From: VAYN01 sp964540905
Lineage (GTDB): Bacteria; Actinomycetota; Thermoleophilia; Solirubrobacterales; 70-9
NCBI GenBank assembly: GCA_964540905.1
Contig: CAZIOS010000012.1
Location: 8,527-72,526, forward strand
Length of the DNA: 64,000 nt
Direction: 5' to 3'
Shown piece after piece: positions 48,341 through 56,180 of this stretch. The notes beneath the pieces are model-generated. The model saw only the letters and a program-made list of their open reading frames with translations, searched no databases and was not told the origin of the DNA. The position numbers and the translations under genes were made by a program. Position 1 is the first letter of the stretch, and each line of letters opens with the position of its first letter.

Positions 48341-49021
48341 TCAGGCGGCGTGGGCCGCCACCAGGGCCGCTTCGAGGTCGGCCGGCAGCGCCGACTCGAA
48401 GCTCAGCCGCTCGCCGCTCTCGGGGTGCTCGAAGGCGAGCCGGTGGGCGTGCAGGAACTGGCGCCGCAGGCCATAGGCATCAACGCCGCCGTAGGTGACG
48501 TCGCCGGCCAGCGGGTGACCGATGGCGGCGAAGTGGGCGCGGATCTGGTGGGTGCGGCCGGTCTCCAGCCGCACCCGCAGGTAGCTCTCGCGCGGCAGCA
48601 GCTCCAGCACCTCGAAGTGGGTGCGGGCCTGGCGCGAGGCGGCGCCGGAGACCGCCATCCGGTGGCGCTGGCGGGCGGCGCGGCCGATCGGGGCGTCGAT
48701 CGTGCCGGTGCGCGAGCCGAGCCGGCCGCCGGCGAGCGCCAGGTAGACCCGTTCGACCTCGCGTCGCTGGACCTGGGCCTGGAGGGCGGCGTGGGCGGCG
48801 TCGCTGCGGGCGACCACGAGCAGGCCGCTGGTGCCCTTGTCGAGCCGGTGCACGATCCCCGGCCGCTCGGGGTCGCCACCGCCGCCGAGGATCTCGCCGA
48901 GCTCGCCGACCAGAGTCGGGCCGCGGTGCGAGGGCGCCGGGTGGACGACCAGGCCGGCGGGCTTGTCGACGACGGCGAGCGCCGCGTCGAGGTGGACGAT
49001 CCGCAGCTCCGGCTCAGCCAC
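48341..49021 (-). CDS. RluD/RluA-family 23S rRNA pseudouridine synthase, no S4 domain
   Basis: The 226-residue protein has the RluA-type catalytic region VHRLDKGTSGLLVVARS near residue 57 (Asp nucleophile), KPAGLVVHPA near residue 20 and GRTHQIRAHFAAIGHPLAGD near residue 154. The N-terminal S4 RNA-binding domain of classical RluD is absent: the protein starts directly at IVHLDAALAVVDKPAG. It follows lspA with an 8-bp overlap, the common lspA-rluD pairing. Confidence 0.9.
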   Translation of the reverse strand: MAEPELRIVHLDAALAVVDKPAGLVVHPAPSHRGPTLVGELGEILGGGGDPERPGIVHRLDKGTSGLLVVARSDAAHAALQAQVQRREVERVYLALAGGRLGSRTGTIDAPIGRAARQRHRMAVSGAASRQARTHFEVLELLPRESYLRVRLETGRTHQIRAHFAAIGHPLAGDVTYGGVDAYGLRRQFLHAHRLAFEHPESGERLSFESALPADLEAALVAAHAA

Positions 49022-49487
49022 TCTCGGGCTCGCGCTCGGCGTCGCGCAGGTAGAGGAGGACGAGCAGGACGACGCCGCAGGTGATGCAGACGTCGGCGAG
49101 GTTGAAGGGCGGCCAGGAGGGCAGTTCGATGAAGTCGGTGACGGCGTCGGCGCGGATGCGGTCGGCGAGGTTGCCGAGAGCGCCGCCGGCGACCAGCCCC
49201 GTCGCCACCCACATCCCCGGTTTGGCCGGGTCGCGGGCGAACAGGTAGCCGACCACGCCGAGGGCGATCAGCGTGACCAGGATCAGCCGCGCCCCGGCGC
49301 CGCCGGCGAGGCCGAAGGCGACGCCGTCGTTGTGGGAGAGCGTCAGCCCCAGCGGGCCGAGGACGTGGACGTGCTGGCCGGTGACCAGGTGCGCCTCGAT
49401 CGCCGCCTTGGCGATCTGGTCGACGGCGACGACGAGCAGGCAGAGGGCGATCGCGCGCAGCCAGGCGCGGCCGCCGGCACCACTCAT
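49014..49487 (-). CDS. lspA: Lipoprotein signal peptidase II
   Basis: The 157-residue membrane aspartyl protease has four hydrophobic helices and both catalytic aspartate motifs: GGALGNLADRI near residue 105 and FNLADVCITCG near residue 130, plus SHNDGVAFGL near residue 52. It removes signal peptides from prolipoproteins such as the LSGC-type protein encoded elsewhere here. The ATG overlaps the yggT stop by 4 bp. Its stop overlaps the rluD-like start. Confidence 0.95.
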   Translation of the reverse strand: MSGAGGRAWLRAIALCLLVVAVDQIAKAAIEAHLVTGQHVHVLGPLGLTLSHNDGVAFGLAGGAGARLILVTLIALGVVGYLFARDPAKPGMWVATGLVAGGALGNLADRIRADAVTDFIELPSWPPFNLADVCITCGVVLLVLLYLRDAEREPESG

Positions 49488-49789
49488 TCGAGGATCGCGC
49501 CGACGACGATCGCCTGGGCGATGAAAAGGACCACCAGCGCCAGCATCGGGGCGATGTCGAGGGCGAACCCGCCGCCGCCTCCGATCGGCCGGGTCACCCG
49601 GCGGAAGACGTTGATGTAGGGGTCGGTGGTCTCGGTGACGAAGTCGAGCACCGCCCGCAGGGCGCGGTTGTAGGGGACCCGCGGCACGAACGAGAGCAGC
49701 ACGTTGCAGAGCACCAGCACCGTGTAGACGATGAAGAGAGCATTGACGTAGGTGGCGACGTCGCCGCGGCTGATGGCGGCGGCGATCAT
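49484..49789 (-). CDS. YggT-family membrane protein
   Basis: The 101-residue protein has two hydrophobic helices joined by TETTDPYINVFRRVTRPIG, the conserved YggT linker. YggT proteins lie in division or envelope clusters and help osmotic or division robustness in some species. It is coupled to proC upstream and lspA downstream by 4-bp overlaps. Confidence 0.85.
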   Translation of the reverse strand: MIAAAISRGDVATYVNALFIVYTVLVLCNVLLSFVPRVPYNRALRAVLDFVTETTDPYINVFRRVTRPIGGGGGFALDIAPMLALVVLFIAQAIVVGAILE

Positions 49790-50523
49790 CCCCGCATCCG
49801 CTCCAGCGAGGCCTCGACCGCGGCCGCGAAGGCGGCGCGGGCGCCGGCGCGGTCGAGCGCTTCCAGCCCCGCCTCGGTGCTGCCCCCCGGCGAGGCGACG
49901 GCGCGGCGGACCTCGGCGGGATCGTGGGTGCGCAGCAGCTCGGCGGTACCGGCGGCGGTCTCGACGACCAGCTCGCGGGCCAGCGCCGGGTCGAGACCGG
50001 CCTCGGCGCCGGCATCGGCCAGCGCCTCCACTGCCAGCGCCAGGTAAGCGGGCGCGCAGCCCATCACCGCCGTCGCCTGGTCGAAGTCGGCATCGGCGAG
50101 CTCGACCAGGTGGCCGAGCGTCGCCAGCGCTCCCCGCACCTGCGGCGCGGCCTCGCCGGCGACGCAGAGCACGCCCTGGCGCACCTCGACGCCGACGTTC
50201 GGCATCACCCGCAGCACTTCGGCGGCCGGGAAGGCCTCCCGCAGCCGCGCCACCGGCACCGCCGCCAGGATCGAGACGACCCGGCGGGCCGCGGCCAGTT
50301 CGGGAGCGACCTCGCCGAGCTTGGCCGGCTTGGTGGCGACCACGACCAGATCGGCCCGCGCCGCGATCTCGGCGTTGGCAAGCGCCTCTCCCCCCATCTC
50401 CTCGGCCAGCGCCTGCGCCCGGCCCGAGCCAGAGTCGGAGAAGAGCATGCCGGGGTAGCGCTCGGCCCAGCCGCGCGCCATCGCCGCCGCCATGTTGCCG
50501 GCTCCGATGAACCCAACGATCAT
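49786..50523 (-). CDS. proC: Pyrroline-5-carboxylate reductase
   Basis: The 245-residue protein has the Rossmann start VGFIGAGNMAAAMARGW, VVVATKPAKLGEV, VLRVMPNVGVEVRQGV near residue 103 and the C-terminal TAAGTAELL and VASPGGSTEAGLEAL dimer domain. It makes proline from P5C. The ATG at 50523 is 7 nt after a TAGGCT box (50531-50536), so a new leaderless unit begins here, downstream of a long hairpin after sepF. Confidence 0.93.
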   Translation of the reverse strand: MIVGFIGAGNMAAAMARGWAERYPGMLFSDSGSGRAQALAEEMGGEALANAEIAARADLVVVATKPAKLGEVAPELAAARRVVSILAAVPVARLREAFPAAEVLRVMPNVGVEVRQGVLCVAGEAAPQVRGALATLGHLVELADADFDQATAVMGCAPAYLALAVEALADAGAEAGLDPALARELVVETAAGTAELLRTHDPAEVRRAVASPGGSTEAGLEALDRAGARAAFAAAVEASLERMRG

Positions 50524-50554
50524 GAACTCCAGCCTAGTAGTGCATGCTTCGGGA

Positions 50555-50665
50555 GGCGGGATGGGTGCCCCTCCGAACGGCTTGTCCTTCTCGGAAGCCC
50601 GAACTTCGGACGGCGAGCGCACGTCCCACCCGAGCAAGTTGAGAGAGGAGGGCACCCATCCCGCC
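50555..50665. repeat. Long inverted repeat (hairpin) between sepF and proC
   Basis: A perfect 16-bp pair (50555-50570 with 50650-50665, GGCGGGATGGGTGCCC and its complement) is extended by CTCC/GGAG after a bulge. It encloses about 70 nt with a smaller CCGAA/TTCGG hairpin. It begins 15 nt after the sepF stop. Its arm resembles the arm of the element at 55991-56136 (both read GGGATG..GGTGCCCCTCCG), but the interior differs. No T tract is seen. Confidence 0.6.
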
Positions 50666-50679
50666 CTCGCGCACCGCGC

Positions 50680-51231
50680 TCAGGACTGGTTGAAGAAGCC
50701 CTTGTCGATCAGCCTCGCCTTTTCCTCGGCGGAGACCTCGACGTTGCGCGGCGTCAGCAGGAACATCTTCTCGGCGATCCGCTGCATGCCGCCGTCCAGG
50801 GCGTAGGTCAGCCCGGAGCAGAAGTCGATCATCCGCTTCGAGAGCTCGTGGTCGGCGGTCTGCAGATTGAGGATCACCGGCACCGAGCGTTTGAACTGGT
50901 CGGCGACCTGCTGGGCGTCGTTGAAGTTGCGCGGGATCACCAGGTGGACCTGGATCTCGGAGCCGCCGTTGTCGACCGGGCGCAGGGTGCGGGTGCGGCT
51001 GGCGGCGATCGGCTCGTCGTCGGCGAAGATGTCGTCGATTTCGTCGCGGCGGGGGCGGCGCGAGGTCGGCAGGCGGCGGACCGAGCCCTGGTCGCGCTCG
51101 CGGCGCGCCTCGAAGACTTCCTCACTGCCGGTTTCCGGCTCGAAGTCCTCTTCGTACTCGGGGCCGTAGTCGTGGTCCTCGGCCAGGCCGAAGTAGACGA
51201 GCGCTCTATGCCAGGTATCCCTAAAGGCCAT
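50680..51231 (-). CDS. sepF: Cell-division protein SepF
   Basis: The 183-residue protein has an N-terminal membrane-associating helix region, an acidic and Arg-rich linker (about 20-80) and the SepF core VHLVIPRNFNDAQQVADQFK and VILNLQTADHELSKRMIDFCSGLTYALDG, which polymerises and tethers FtsZ. The C-terminal KARLIDKGFFNQS is usual. It sits with yggS and pgeF-like genes, as in other Gram-positive clusters, although ftsZ is not adjacent. A palindromic leader element lies before the ATG. Confidence 0.95.
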   Translation of the reverse strand: MAFRDTWHRALVYFGLAEDHDYGPEYEEDFEPETGSEEVFEARRERDQGSVRRLPTSRRPRRDEIDDIFADDEPIAASRTRTLRPVDNGGSEIQVHLVIPRNFNDAQQVADQFKRSVPVILNLQTADHELSKRMIDFCSGLTYALDGGMQRIAEKMFLLTPRNVEVSAEEKARLIDKGFFNQS

Positions 51232-51244
51232 CGATATCGCGTAT

Positions 51245-51262
51245 TCGGCCCAGGTGGGCCGA
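51245..51262 (-). promoter_or_regulatory. Palindrome in the sepF leader
   Basis: TCGGCCC-AGGT-GGGCCGA is a perfect 7-bp palindrome 14 nt before the sepF ATG, downstream of a possible TAATCT -10 box. It could be an RNA hairpin that affects translation or a protein-binding site. Confidence 0.4.
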
Positions 51263-51296
51263 CTCCTTTACGAATTTTGCCCAGATTAGCGCCGTT

Positions 51297-51929
51297 TCAC
51301 ACGAACAGCGCGGTTCCCAGGCGGATGATCGTCGCCCCCTCCTCGACCGCCACCGGCCAGTCCTGAGAGGTGCCCATCGAGAGCCGCGGCAGCCCGTTTG
51401 TCGCCGCCAGCTCGGCCAGGCGGGCGAAATGCGGGCGCGAGGCCTCCGGGTCCTGGCTGAACGGCGGCATCGTCATCAGCCCGCCGACCCTGACCGGGCA
51501 GCGGGCGATGAAGTCCGCCAGCCGCTCAGGGGCTACGCCACCCTTCCCCTCCTCGCCGGCGACGTTGACCTCGACCAGGACCTCGGTCTGCGGGCCACCG
51601 TGGCGGCCGAGCTGCTCCAGCACCGAGTCGGTGGCGACCGAGTGGATCAGGCGGCAGAGCGGCAGCACCTGTTTGACCTTGCGGCTCTGCAGGTTGCCGA
51701 TGAAGTCCCACTCGAAGTCCGCGCCCCAGCGCTCGTGCTTGGCGGCTAGGTCCTGCTGGCGGTTCTCCCCGACCAGGGCGACGCCGGCCTCGGCCAACGC
51801 GCCCATCTCCTCCGGCGGCACGTACTTGGAGGCGACCAGGATCTCGACCCCGGCGCCGGCGCGCTCGCGCACCCGCTCGAGGTTGGCCGCGACCCTGGCC
51901 GGGTCGATGCCGTGGATCAGCCCCGCCAC
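51297..51929 (-). CDS. YggS-family PLP-binding protein
   Basis: The 210-residue TIM-barrel protein has the PLP lysine in ILVASKYVPPEEM near residue 34, GENRQQDLAAKH, DFIGNLQSRKV, VEVNVAGEEGKGG near residue 120 and LSMGTSQDWPVAVEEGATIIRLGTALF (family MGMSxD here MGTSQD). YggS proteins keep PLP homeostasis. In Gram-positives the gene sits between pgeF/ylmD and sepF, as here. It seems complete. Confidence 0.92.
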   Translation of the reverse strand: MAGLIHGIDPARVAANLERVRERAGAGVEILVASKYVPPEEMGALAEAGVALVGENRQQDLAAKHERWGADFEWDFIGNLQSRKVKQVLPLCRLIHSVATDSVLEQLGRHGGPQTEVLVEVNVAGEEGKGGVAPERLADFIARCPVRVGGLMTMPPFSQDPEASRPHFARLAELAATNGLPRLSMGTSQDWPVAVEEGATIIRLGTALFV

Positions 51930-51930
51930 C

Positions 51931-52680
51931 TCAGGCCTCCGCCGCCGCGGCCCAGACGAGCCCCGCCTGGCGGCCGGTGCGGCCGCGGTCGCGGCGGTGG
52001 GAGAAGAAGAGCCCGGGCTCGCAGCTGCTGCAGAGGCCGGCCGACTCGACCCGCTCGACCCCGGCGCCGCGCAGCAGCCGCCACGCGACCTCGGGCAGGT
52101 CGAGCATGCGGCCGGCGGCGATCCCCTCCCCCAGCCCGGCGAACGCCTCCAGCACCTCGGCGCCGACCTCGTAGCAGCAGGGGCCGATCCCGGGGCCGAT
52201 CGCGGCGTCGGTCGCTCCGATCGCCGCCGCCCCGGCGGCGACGATGCCGGCGGCGAGGCCGCGCCAGCCGCAGTGCAGCATCGCCACCCCGCCCGGCCCG
52301 GAGAGGGCGACAGGGAGGCAGTCGGCGACGAAGACCAGCGGCGCCAGGCCGGGGACGGCGACGACGTGGCCGTCGACCTCGGGGATCTCGCTGCCGGGGG
52401 CGGCGAACGGGCTCGGCCGCTGCGGCTCGGTGTGCGTCGCGAGGGCGGCGCCGTGGACCTGCAGCCCGATCGGGATCCGCTCCGCGGCCAGCCCCAGCGC
52501 CGCGGCGAGGCGCCGCCGGTTCGCGATCACCGCGGCGTTGTCGTCGTCGGTGAGGACGCCGAGGTTGAGCGCATCGAAGGGCGGCGCGCTGACGCCACCG
52601 ACCCTGGTGGTGAAGGCCGCGGTCGCCCCGTTCAGGTCCGCCTGCAGCCAGCGCAGGCCGTCGCTCTCGAGCCATTCCAT
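51931..52680 (-). CDS. YfiH/YlmD (PgeF, laccase-domain LACC1-like) purine nucleoside-processing protein
   Basis: The 249-residue protein carries the family metal ligands: QVHGAALATH (first His) near residue 74, VFVADCLPVAL near residue 116 (Cys) and VAMLHCGWRGLAAGIV near residue 133 (His), plus a GPGIGPCCYEVG loop. Members are described as purine nucleoside phosphorylase/adenosine deaminase (LACC1) and as peptidoglycan editing factor PgeF. It precedes yggS with a 1-bp gap, as in the usual ylmD-ylmE-sepF cluster. Confidence 0.9.
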   Translation of the reverse strand: MEWLESDGLRWLQADLNGATAAFTTRVGGVSAPPFDALNLGVLTDDDNAAVIANRRRLAAALGLAAERIPIGLQVHGAALATHTEPQRPSPFAAPGSEIPEVDGHVVAVPGLAPLVFVADCLPVALSGPGGVAMLHCGWRGLAAGIVAAGAAAIGATDAAIGPGIGPCCYEVGAEVLEAFAGLGEGIAAGRMLDLPEVAWRLLRGAGVERVESAGLCSSCEPGLFFSHRRDRGRTGRQAGLVWAAAAEA

Positions 52681-52717
52681 CTCCGTAACAAAGCAGATGG
52701 AGGCGGCGGCACCGACC

Positions 52718-53839
52718 CTATCGGGCTCGGGCCGCTTTCAACGCTGCAGCCAGCTCCTGATCCCGGTCGCCGACCTCCCCGTCGAGCTTGGCGCCCAGCG
52801 CCGCCCGCAGGCCGCGGCCGAGCGCCGGCCCCTCGCCGACGCCGGCGGCGATCAGGTCGGCGCCGTCGATCTCCAGCCTCACCCGCCGCCACTCGGTCAG
52901 GTAGCGGTCGAGCCAGCCGGCGCCCAGCGCCCGCGCCAGCGCCAACTCGACCGGGTCGCGGCCGGCGGCCAGCTCGACCGCCTTCGAGGGACGGTCCGGC
53001 TCGGCCTCCGCCAGCTCGGTCTCGGCGCCCGCCGGACCCAGCGCCGCCGCCAGCAGCGCCCGCTCGCGGGGCGCGAAACCCCGCCACGGCGGCGTCTCCA
53101 GCAGCGCCGCCACCCGCGTCGCCAGCTCGACCCCGCCCTGGCGCGGTGCCACCAGCCCCCACTCGGCCAGCAGCGCCAGCGCCCGGGGCGCCGTCGCCTC
53201 GGCGCCGAGGCGCGCCAGCTCGGCCTGGCGCCGCTCGGCGGAGACGGTGCCGAGGTCGGCCGCGCGCAGCAGGGTTGCGGTCTGCGGCTCGGGCTCGAAG
53301 CCGAAGCGGGCCGCGTAGCGGGCGGCACGGATCGCCCGGGTCGGGTCGTCGACGAAGGAGCGCGGGTGCAGGATTCGCAGCACCCCGGCGCCAAGGTCGG
53401 CGCGGCCGCCGTGGGGGTCGATCAGCCGCGTCTCGCCCGCCAGCGGCAGCGCCATCGCGTTGATCGTGAAGTCGCGCCGGCCGAGGTCGGCCTCGATGCC
53501 GGCCGCCGGCGCCACCACCGGCAGCGCCCCTGGCTCGGGATAGGTCTCGGTGCGGGCGGCGGCGATGTCGAGCTCGTGGCCGTCGAGCTCGACCTTGGCG
53601 GTGGCGAAGCGCTCGTGCGCGGCCAGCGGCGCCGCCCCCAGCCGCGCCGCCAGCTCCCCCGGGTCACCCTCGACGACGAGGTCGATGTCGGCGCGGCCGC
53701 GGCCGAGCAGCAGGTCGCGGACGGCGCCGCCGACCAGGTAGACGGGGTCGCCGCCGGCCTCGCGCAGCGCCCCCAGCTCCGGGTAGGCGCCGCGCAGCGC
53801 CGCGGCAAGGCTCTCGATCGGGATCTCGGCACCGGGCAT
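52718..53839 (-). CDS. CCA tRNA nucleotidyltransferase/poly(A) polymerase-family protein without HD domain
   Basis: The 373-residue class II nucleotidyltransferase has VYLVGGAVRDLLLGRGRADIDLVVEG near residue 30 (catalytic aspartates), RRDFTINAMAL near residue 107 and the PolyA_pol_RNAbd region DDPTRAIRAARYAARFGFEP near residue 148. The rest is Ala/Leu-rich helix. No HD motif is seen. It probably adds or repairs tRNA 3' CCA ends. I chose ATG 53839 because a TAGGGA box lies 6-12 nt upstream. An ATG six codons earlier (53857) is the alternative. Confidence 0.85.
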   Translation of the reverse strand: MPGAEIPIESLAAALRGAYPELGALREAGGDPVYLVGGAVRDLLLGRGRADIDLVVEGDPGELAARLGAAPLAAHERFATAKVELDGHELDIAAARTETYPEPGALPVVAPAAGIEADLGRRDFTINAMALPLAGETRLIDPHGGRADLGAGVLRILHPRSFVDDPTRAIRAARYAARFGFEPEPQTATLLRAADLGTVSAERRQAELARLGAEATAPRALALLAEWGLVAPRQGGVELATRVAALLETPPWRGFAPRERALLAAALGPAGAETELAEAEPDRPSKAVELAAGRDPVELALARALGAGWLDRYLTEWRRVRLEIDGADLIAAGVGEGPALGRGLRAALGAKLDGEVGDRDQELAAALKAARAR

Positions 53840-53871
53840 GGGTCCCTTCCCTACCATGATCGACTGCGCGG

Positions 53872-54858
53872 ATGGCCAACGGGGACACAGAGGGACCCGA
53901 CCGATCGCGGCGGCGCAGCGAGGAGCTGCGCGCCCGCCGCGAGCGGCGGCGGCGCCAGCTGCGGCGGCGGCGCCTCGGGGCGCTGGCGGCGCTCGTCCTC
54001 GCGATCGCGGCGGTGATCGCGGGCGTCGGCCTGCTCGCCGGCGGTGGCGGTAGAGGTTTGAGTCGGATAGCGGCACAAAGCTCGACCACGCACCCGCACG
54101 GCGGCGGTGCGGGCGAGGGCGGCGGGTCCGGGCCGGTCCGCAACGCGACCCCGCAGCCGGGCTGGAGGCCGTACACCGGGCCAGTGCCGATCCTCGAGTA
54201 CCACGTGCTCGGCGCGGCGCCGGCGGACGCGCCCTATCCCGAGCTCTACGTCAGCCGCCGCGACTTCCACCGCCAGATGGACTGGCTCGAAGCGCACGGC
54301 TACCAGGCGGTGACGCTGGAACAGGTCGAGCGCGCCTGGTACCACGGTGCCACCCTGCCGCCAAAGCCGGTGGTGCTCTCCTTCGACGACGGCTACCGGC
54401 CCGACTTCACCTACGCGCTGCCGGAGCTGCGCCGCCACGGCTGGGCCGGACTGCTGAACCTGAAGACCGAAGGCTCGGGCCTCTACGAAAGCAACGTCAG
54501 GGCGATGATCGCCGCTGGCTGGGAGCTGGCCGCGCACACGATCCACCACCTCGACCTGACCGAACTCGACCCCGAGCAGCTGCACGAAGAAGTCGCCGGC
54601 TCGCGGGCGATCCTGCGGCGCGAGTACGGCGTCCCGGTGAGGGACTTCTGCTACCCCGCCGGGGATTTCGACGAAACCGTGGTCACCGCCGTCAAGGCGG
54701 CCGGCTACACCGCCGCGACCGCCGAGATCCCCGGCTACGCGACCCGCGGCCGCCCCTACGAACTCGCCCGCTTCGAGATCCTCGGCTCCAGCGGCGTCGC
54801 CGGCATGGCCGAAGACCTGCACACGGGCGAAGGCACCACCGGCGAAATCGGCGCCTGA
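53872..54858 (+). CDS. Membrane-anchored polysaccharide deacetylase (CE4)
   Basis: The 328-residue protein has a very basic 35-residue start, a membrane helix near residues 36-57, a Gly/Ser linker and an external NodB domain: VPILEYHVLG near residue 104, VLSFDDGYRPDFTYALP near residue 167 (catalytic Asp and metal Asp), AAHTIHHLDLTEL near residue 223 (metal histidines) and DFCYPAGDFD near residue 258. It should deacetylate peptidoglycan or another surface glycan. It is divergent from the nucleotidyltransferase gene and converges on hisF with 13 bp between stops. Confidence 0.92.
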   Translation: MANGDTEGPDRSRRRSEELRARRERRRRQLRRRRLGALAALVLAIAAVIAGVGLLAGGGGRGLSRIAAQSSTTHPHGGGAGEGGGSGPVRNATPQPGWRPYTGPVPILEYHVLGAAPADAPYPELYVSRRDFHRQMDWLEAHGYQAVTLEQVERAWYHGATLPPKPVVLSFDDGYRPDFTYALPELRRHGWAGLLNLKTEGSGLYESNVRAMIAAGWELAAHTIHHLDLTELDPEQLHEEVAGSRAILRREYGVPVRDFCYPAGDFDETVVTAVKAAGYTAATAEIPGYATRGRPYELARFEILGSSGVAGMAEDLHTGEGTTGEIGA

Positions 54859-54871
54859 GGGCGGCGCCGGC

Positions 54872-55630
54872 TCAGGGCCGGACCGGGATGCCGTCGGCGG
54901 CGAGGCGCTGCTTCGCCTCACGCACCCGGTGGGCGCCGTAGTGGAAGATCGAGGCGCAGAGGACGGCGTCGGCGCCGCCGGAGGCGATCGCCTCGCTCAG
55001 GTGCGCCAGCTCGCCGGCGCCGCCGGAGGCGATCACCGGCACCGGCACCGCGTCCGCAACGGCGCGGGTGAGCGGAATGTCATAGCCGTCGTTGGTGCCG
55101 TCGCGGTCCATGCTGGTCAACAGCACCTCCCCCGCTCCCAGCCGCACCGCCTCTTCGGCCCAGCCGACCGCGTCGCGCCCCTCGACCCGCTTGCGGCCGC
55201 CGTTGACGTAGACGCCCCAGCCCTCCCCATCGCGCTTGGCGTCGATCGCGATCACCACGCACTGGGCGCCGAAGTGCTCGGCCAGCTCGCTCAGCAGCTG
55301 CGGCCGCGCCAGCGCCGCCGAGTTGACCGAGACCTTGTCGGCGCCGGCGTCGAGCACCGCCTGGGCGTCCTGCACCGAGCGGATGCCGCCGCCGATCGTG
55401 AACGGGATGAAGACGTTGTCGGCGGTGCGGCGGGCCAGCTCGACGATCGTCTCGCGCCGCTCGTGCGAGGCGGTGATGTCGAGGAAGACAAGCTCGTCGG
55501 CGCCCTCGGCGTCGTAGCGTTCGGCCAGCTCGACCGGGTCGCCGGCATCGCGCAACCCGACGAAGTTGGTCCCCTTGACGACGCGGCCGGCGTCGACGTC
55601 GAGGCAGGGGATGACGCGTTTGAGGACCAT
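54872..55630 (-). CDS. hisF: Imidazole glycerol phosphate synthase, cyclase subunit
   Basis: The 252-residue TIM barrel has RVIPCLDVDAGRVVKG (first catalytic Asp) at the start, FTIGGGIRS, VSVNSAAL, AIDAKRDG and GAGEVLLTSMDRDGT (second Asp). With HisH it makes IGP and AICAR. It lies 550 bp after hisA, and TACGCT (55638-55643) is 7 nt before the ATG, so it has its own leaderless promoter. The gap contains two structured repeat elements. Confidence 0.96.
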   Translation of the reverse strand: MVLKRVIPCLDVDAGRVVKGTNFVGLRDAGDPVELAERYDAEGADELVFLDITASHERRETIVELARRTADNVFIPFTIGGGIRSVQDAQAVLDAGADKVSVNSAALARPQLLSELAEHFGAQCVVIAIDAKRDGEGWGVYVNGGRKRVEGRDAVGWAEEAVRLGAGEVLLTSMDRDGTNDGYDIPLTRAVADAVPVPVIASGGAGELAHLSEAIASGGADAVLCASIFHYGAHRVREAKQRLAADGIPVRP

Positions 55631-55684
55631 GGGGACAAGCGTAGAGGCTGAAGGGCGGACGCTTGTGGGACCAAGCGTTGCCGA

Positions 55685-55831
55685 GAGGGGTCCGGTCACC
55701 CTCTGGGGGAATTCGTCGCGCGCGCTTCGCGCGCAGCTCCCTGAGATGGTGCCCGCCTATGGCGGGCAGAACATGAGATTGCATATCGCGGGCTTCGCCC
55801 AACATTCCCCCAGAGGGCGACCGGACCCCTC
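55685..55831 (+). repeat. Structured repeat element A (147 bp, 28-bp closing stem)
   Basis: Outer arms 55685-55712 and 55804-55831 pair over 28 positions with one mismatch. Inside are three hairpins: GCGCGC-TTC-GCGCGC, GCCCGCC-TAT-GGCGGGC and GGGC-TTC-GCCC, with conserved single-stranded parts GAGATGGT and GATTGCAT. A second element of nearly equal length and the same core lies 160 bp away in the opposite orientation (55991-56136). The outer stem sequences of the two differ completely while both stay paired. There is no reading frame of note. Confidence 0.8.
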
Positions 55832-55920
55832 CCCCCAATACAGATTTCCGGGACGGCCCAGGATGTGCCCCTTCAACCGAGACAGCCCAGGGTGCACAAA
55901 CACTCAGCTGAGGTGAGTGC

Positions 55921-55959
55921 CGAGGGACAGACCTCAGCCCTGGTCCGACTCGTCCCTCG
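55921..55959. repeat. Hairpin in the spacer between elements A and B
   Basis: CGAGGGAC pairs perfectly with GTCCCTCG around a 23-nt loop. A smaller CACTCA/TGAGTG hairpin lies just before it (55901-55919). The remaining spacer (55832-55990) has no gene or clear promoter that I can see. Confidence 0.35.
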
Positions 55960-55990
55960 CTGTCGGGGAGCTTCAGCAGGCTTTCCGTGG

Positions 55991-56136
55991 GAGGGATGTC
56001 GGTGCCCCTCCGCGGGAATGTGCGCGAAGCGGCGAAATGCAATCTGTCTCCTGCCCGCCATAGGCGGGCACCATCTCCGGGAGCCGCACCCGAAGGGTGC
56101 GCGACGAATTCCCGCGGAGGGGCACCGACATCCCTC
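55991..56136 (-). repeat. Structured repeat element B (146 bp, 29-bp perfect closing stem)
   Basis: Arms 55991-56019 and 56108-56136 are perfectly complementary over 29 bp. Read on the minus strand the core matches element A: GGGAATTCGTCGCG, a hairpin GCACCC-TTC-GGGTGC (paired changes relative to A), GGAGATGGT, the identical GCCCGCC-TAT-GGCGGGC hairpin, GATTGCAT, a CGC-TTC-GCG hairpin and CATTCCC. Its position begins 45 nt after the hisA stop. It may be a structured RNA, a terminator/attenuator or a palindromic mobile element. Confidence 0.8.
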
Positions 56137-56180
56137 CTTCGCAACGCCCGGCCCTGATGCTCCTCTGGCCGGGTAAGCGA

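Noticed and set aside
55566..56176. Small frames in the hisF-hisA spacer as genes
   Set aside because: They cross the long inverted repeats, have no start signals and no family resemblance. The hairpins explain the sequence conservation better.
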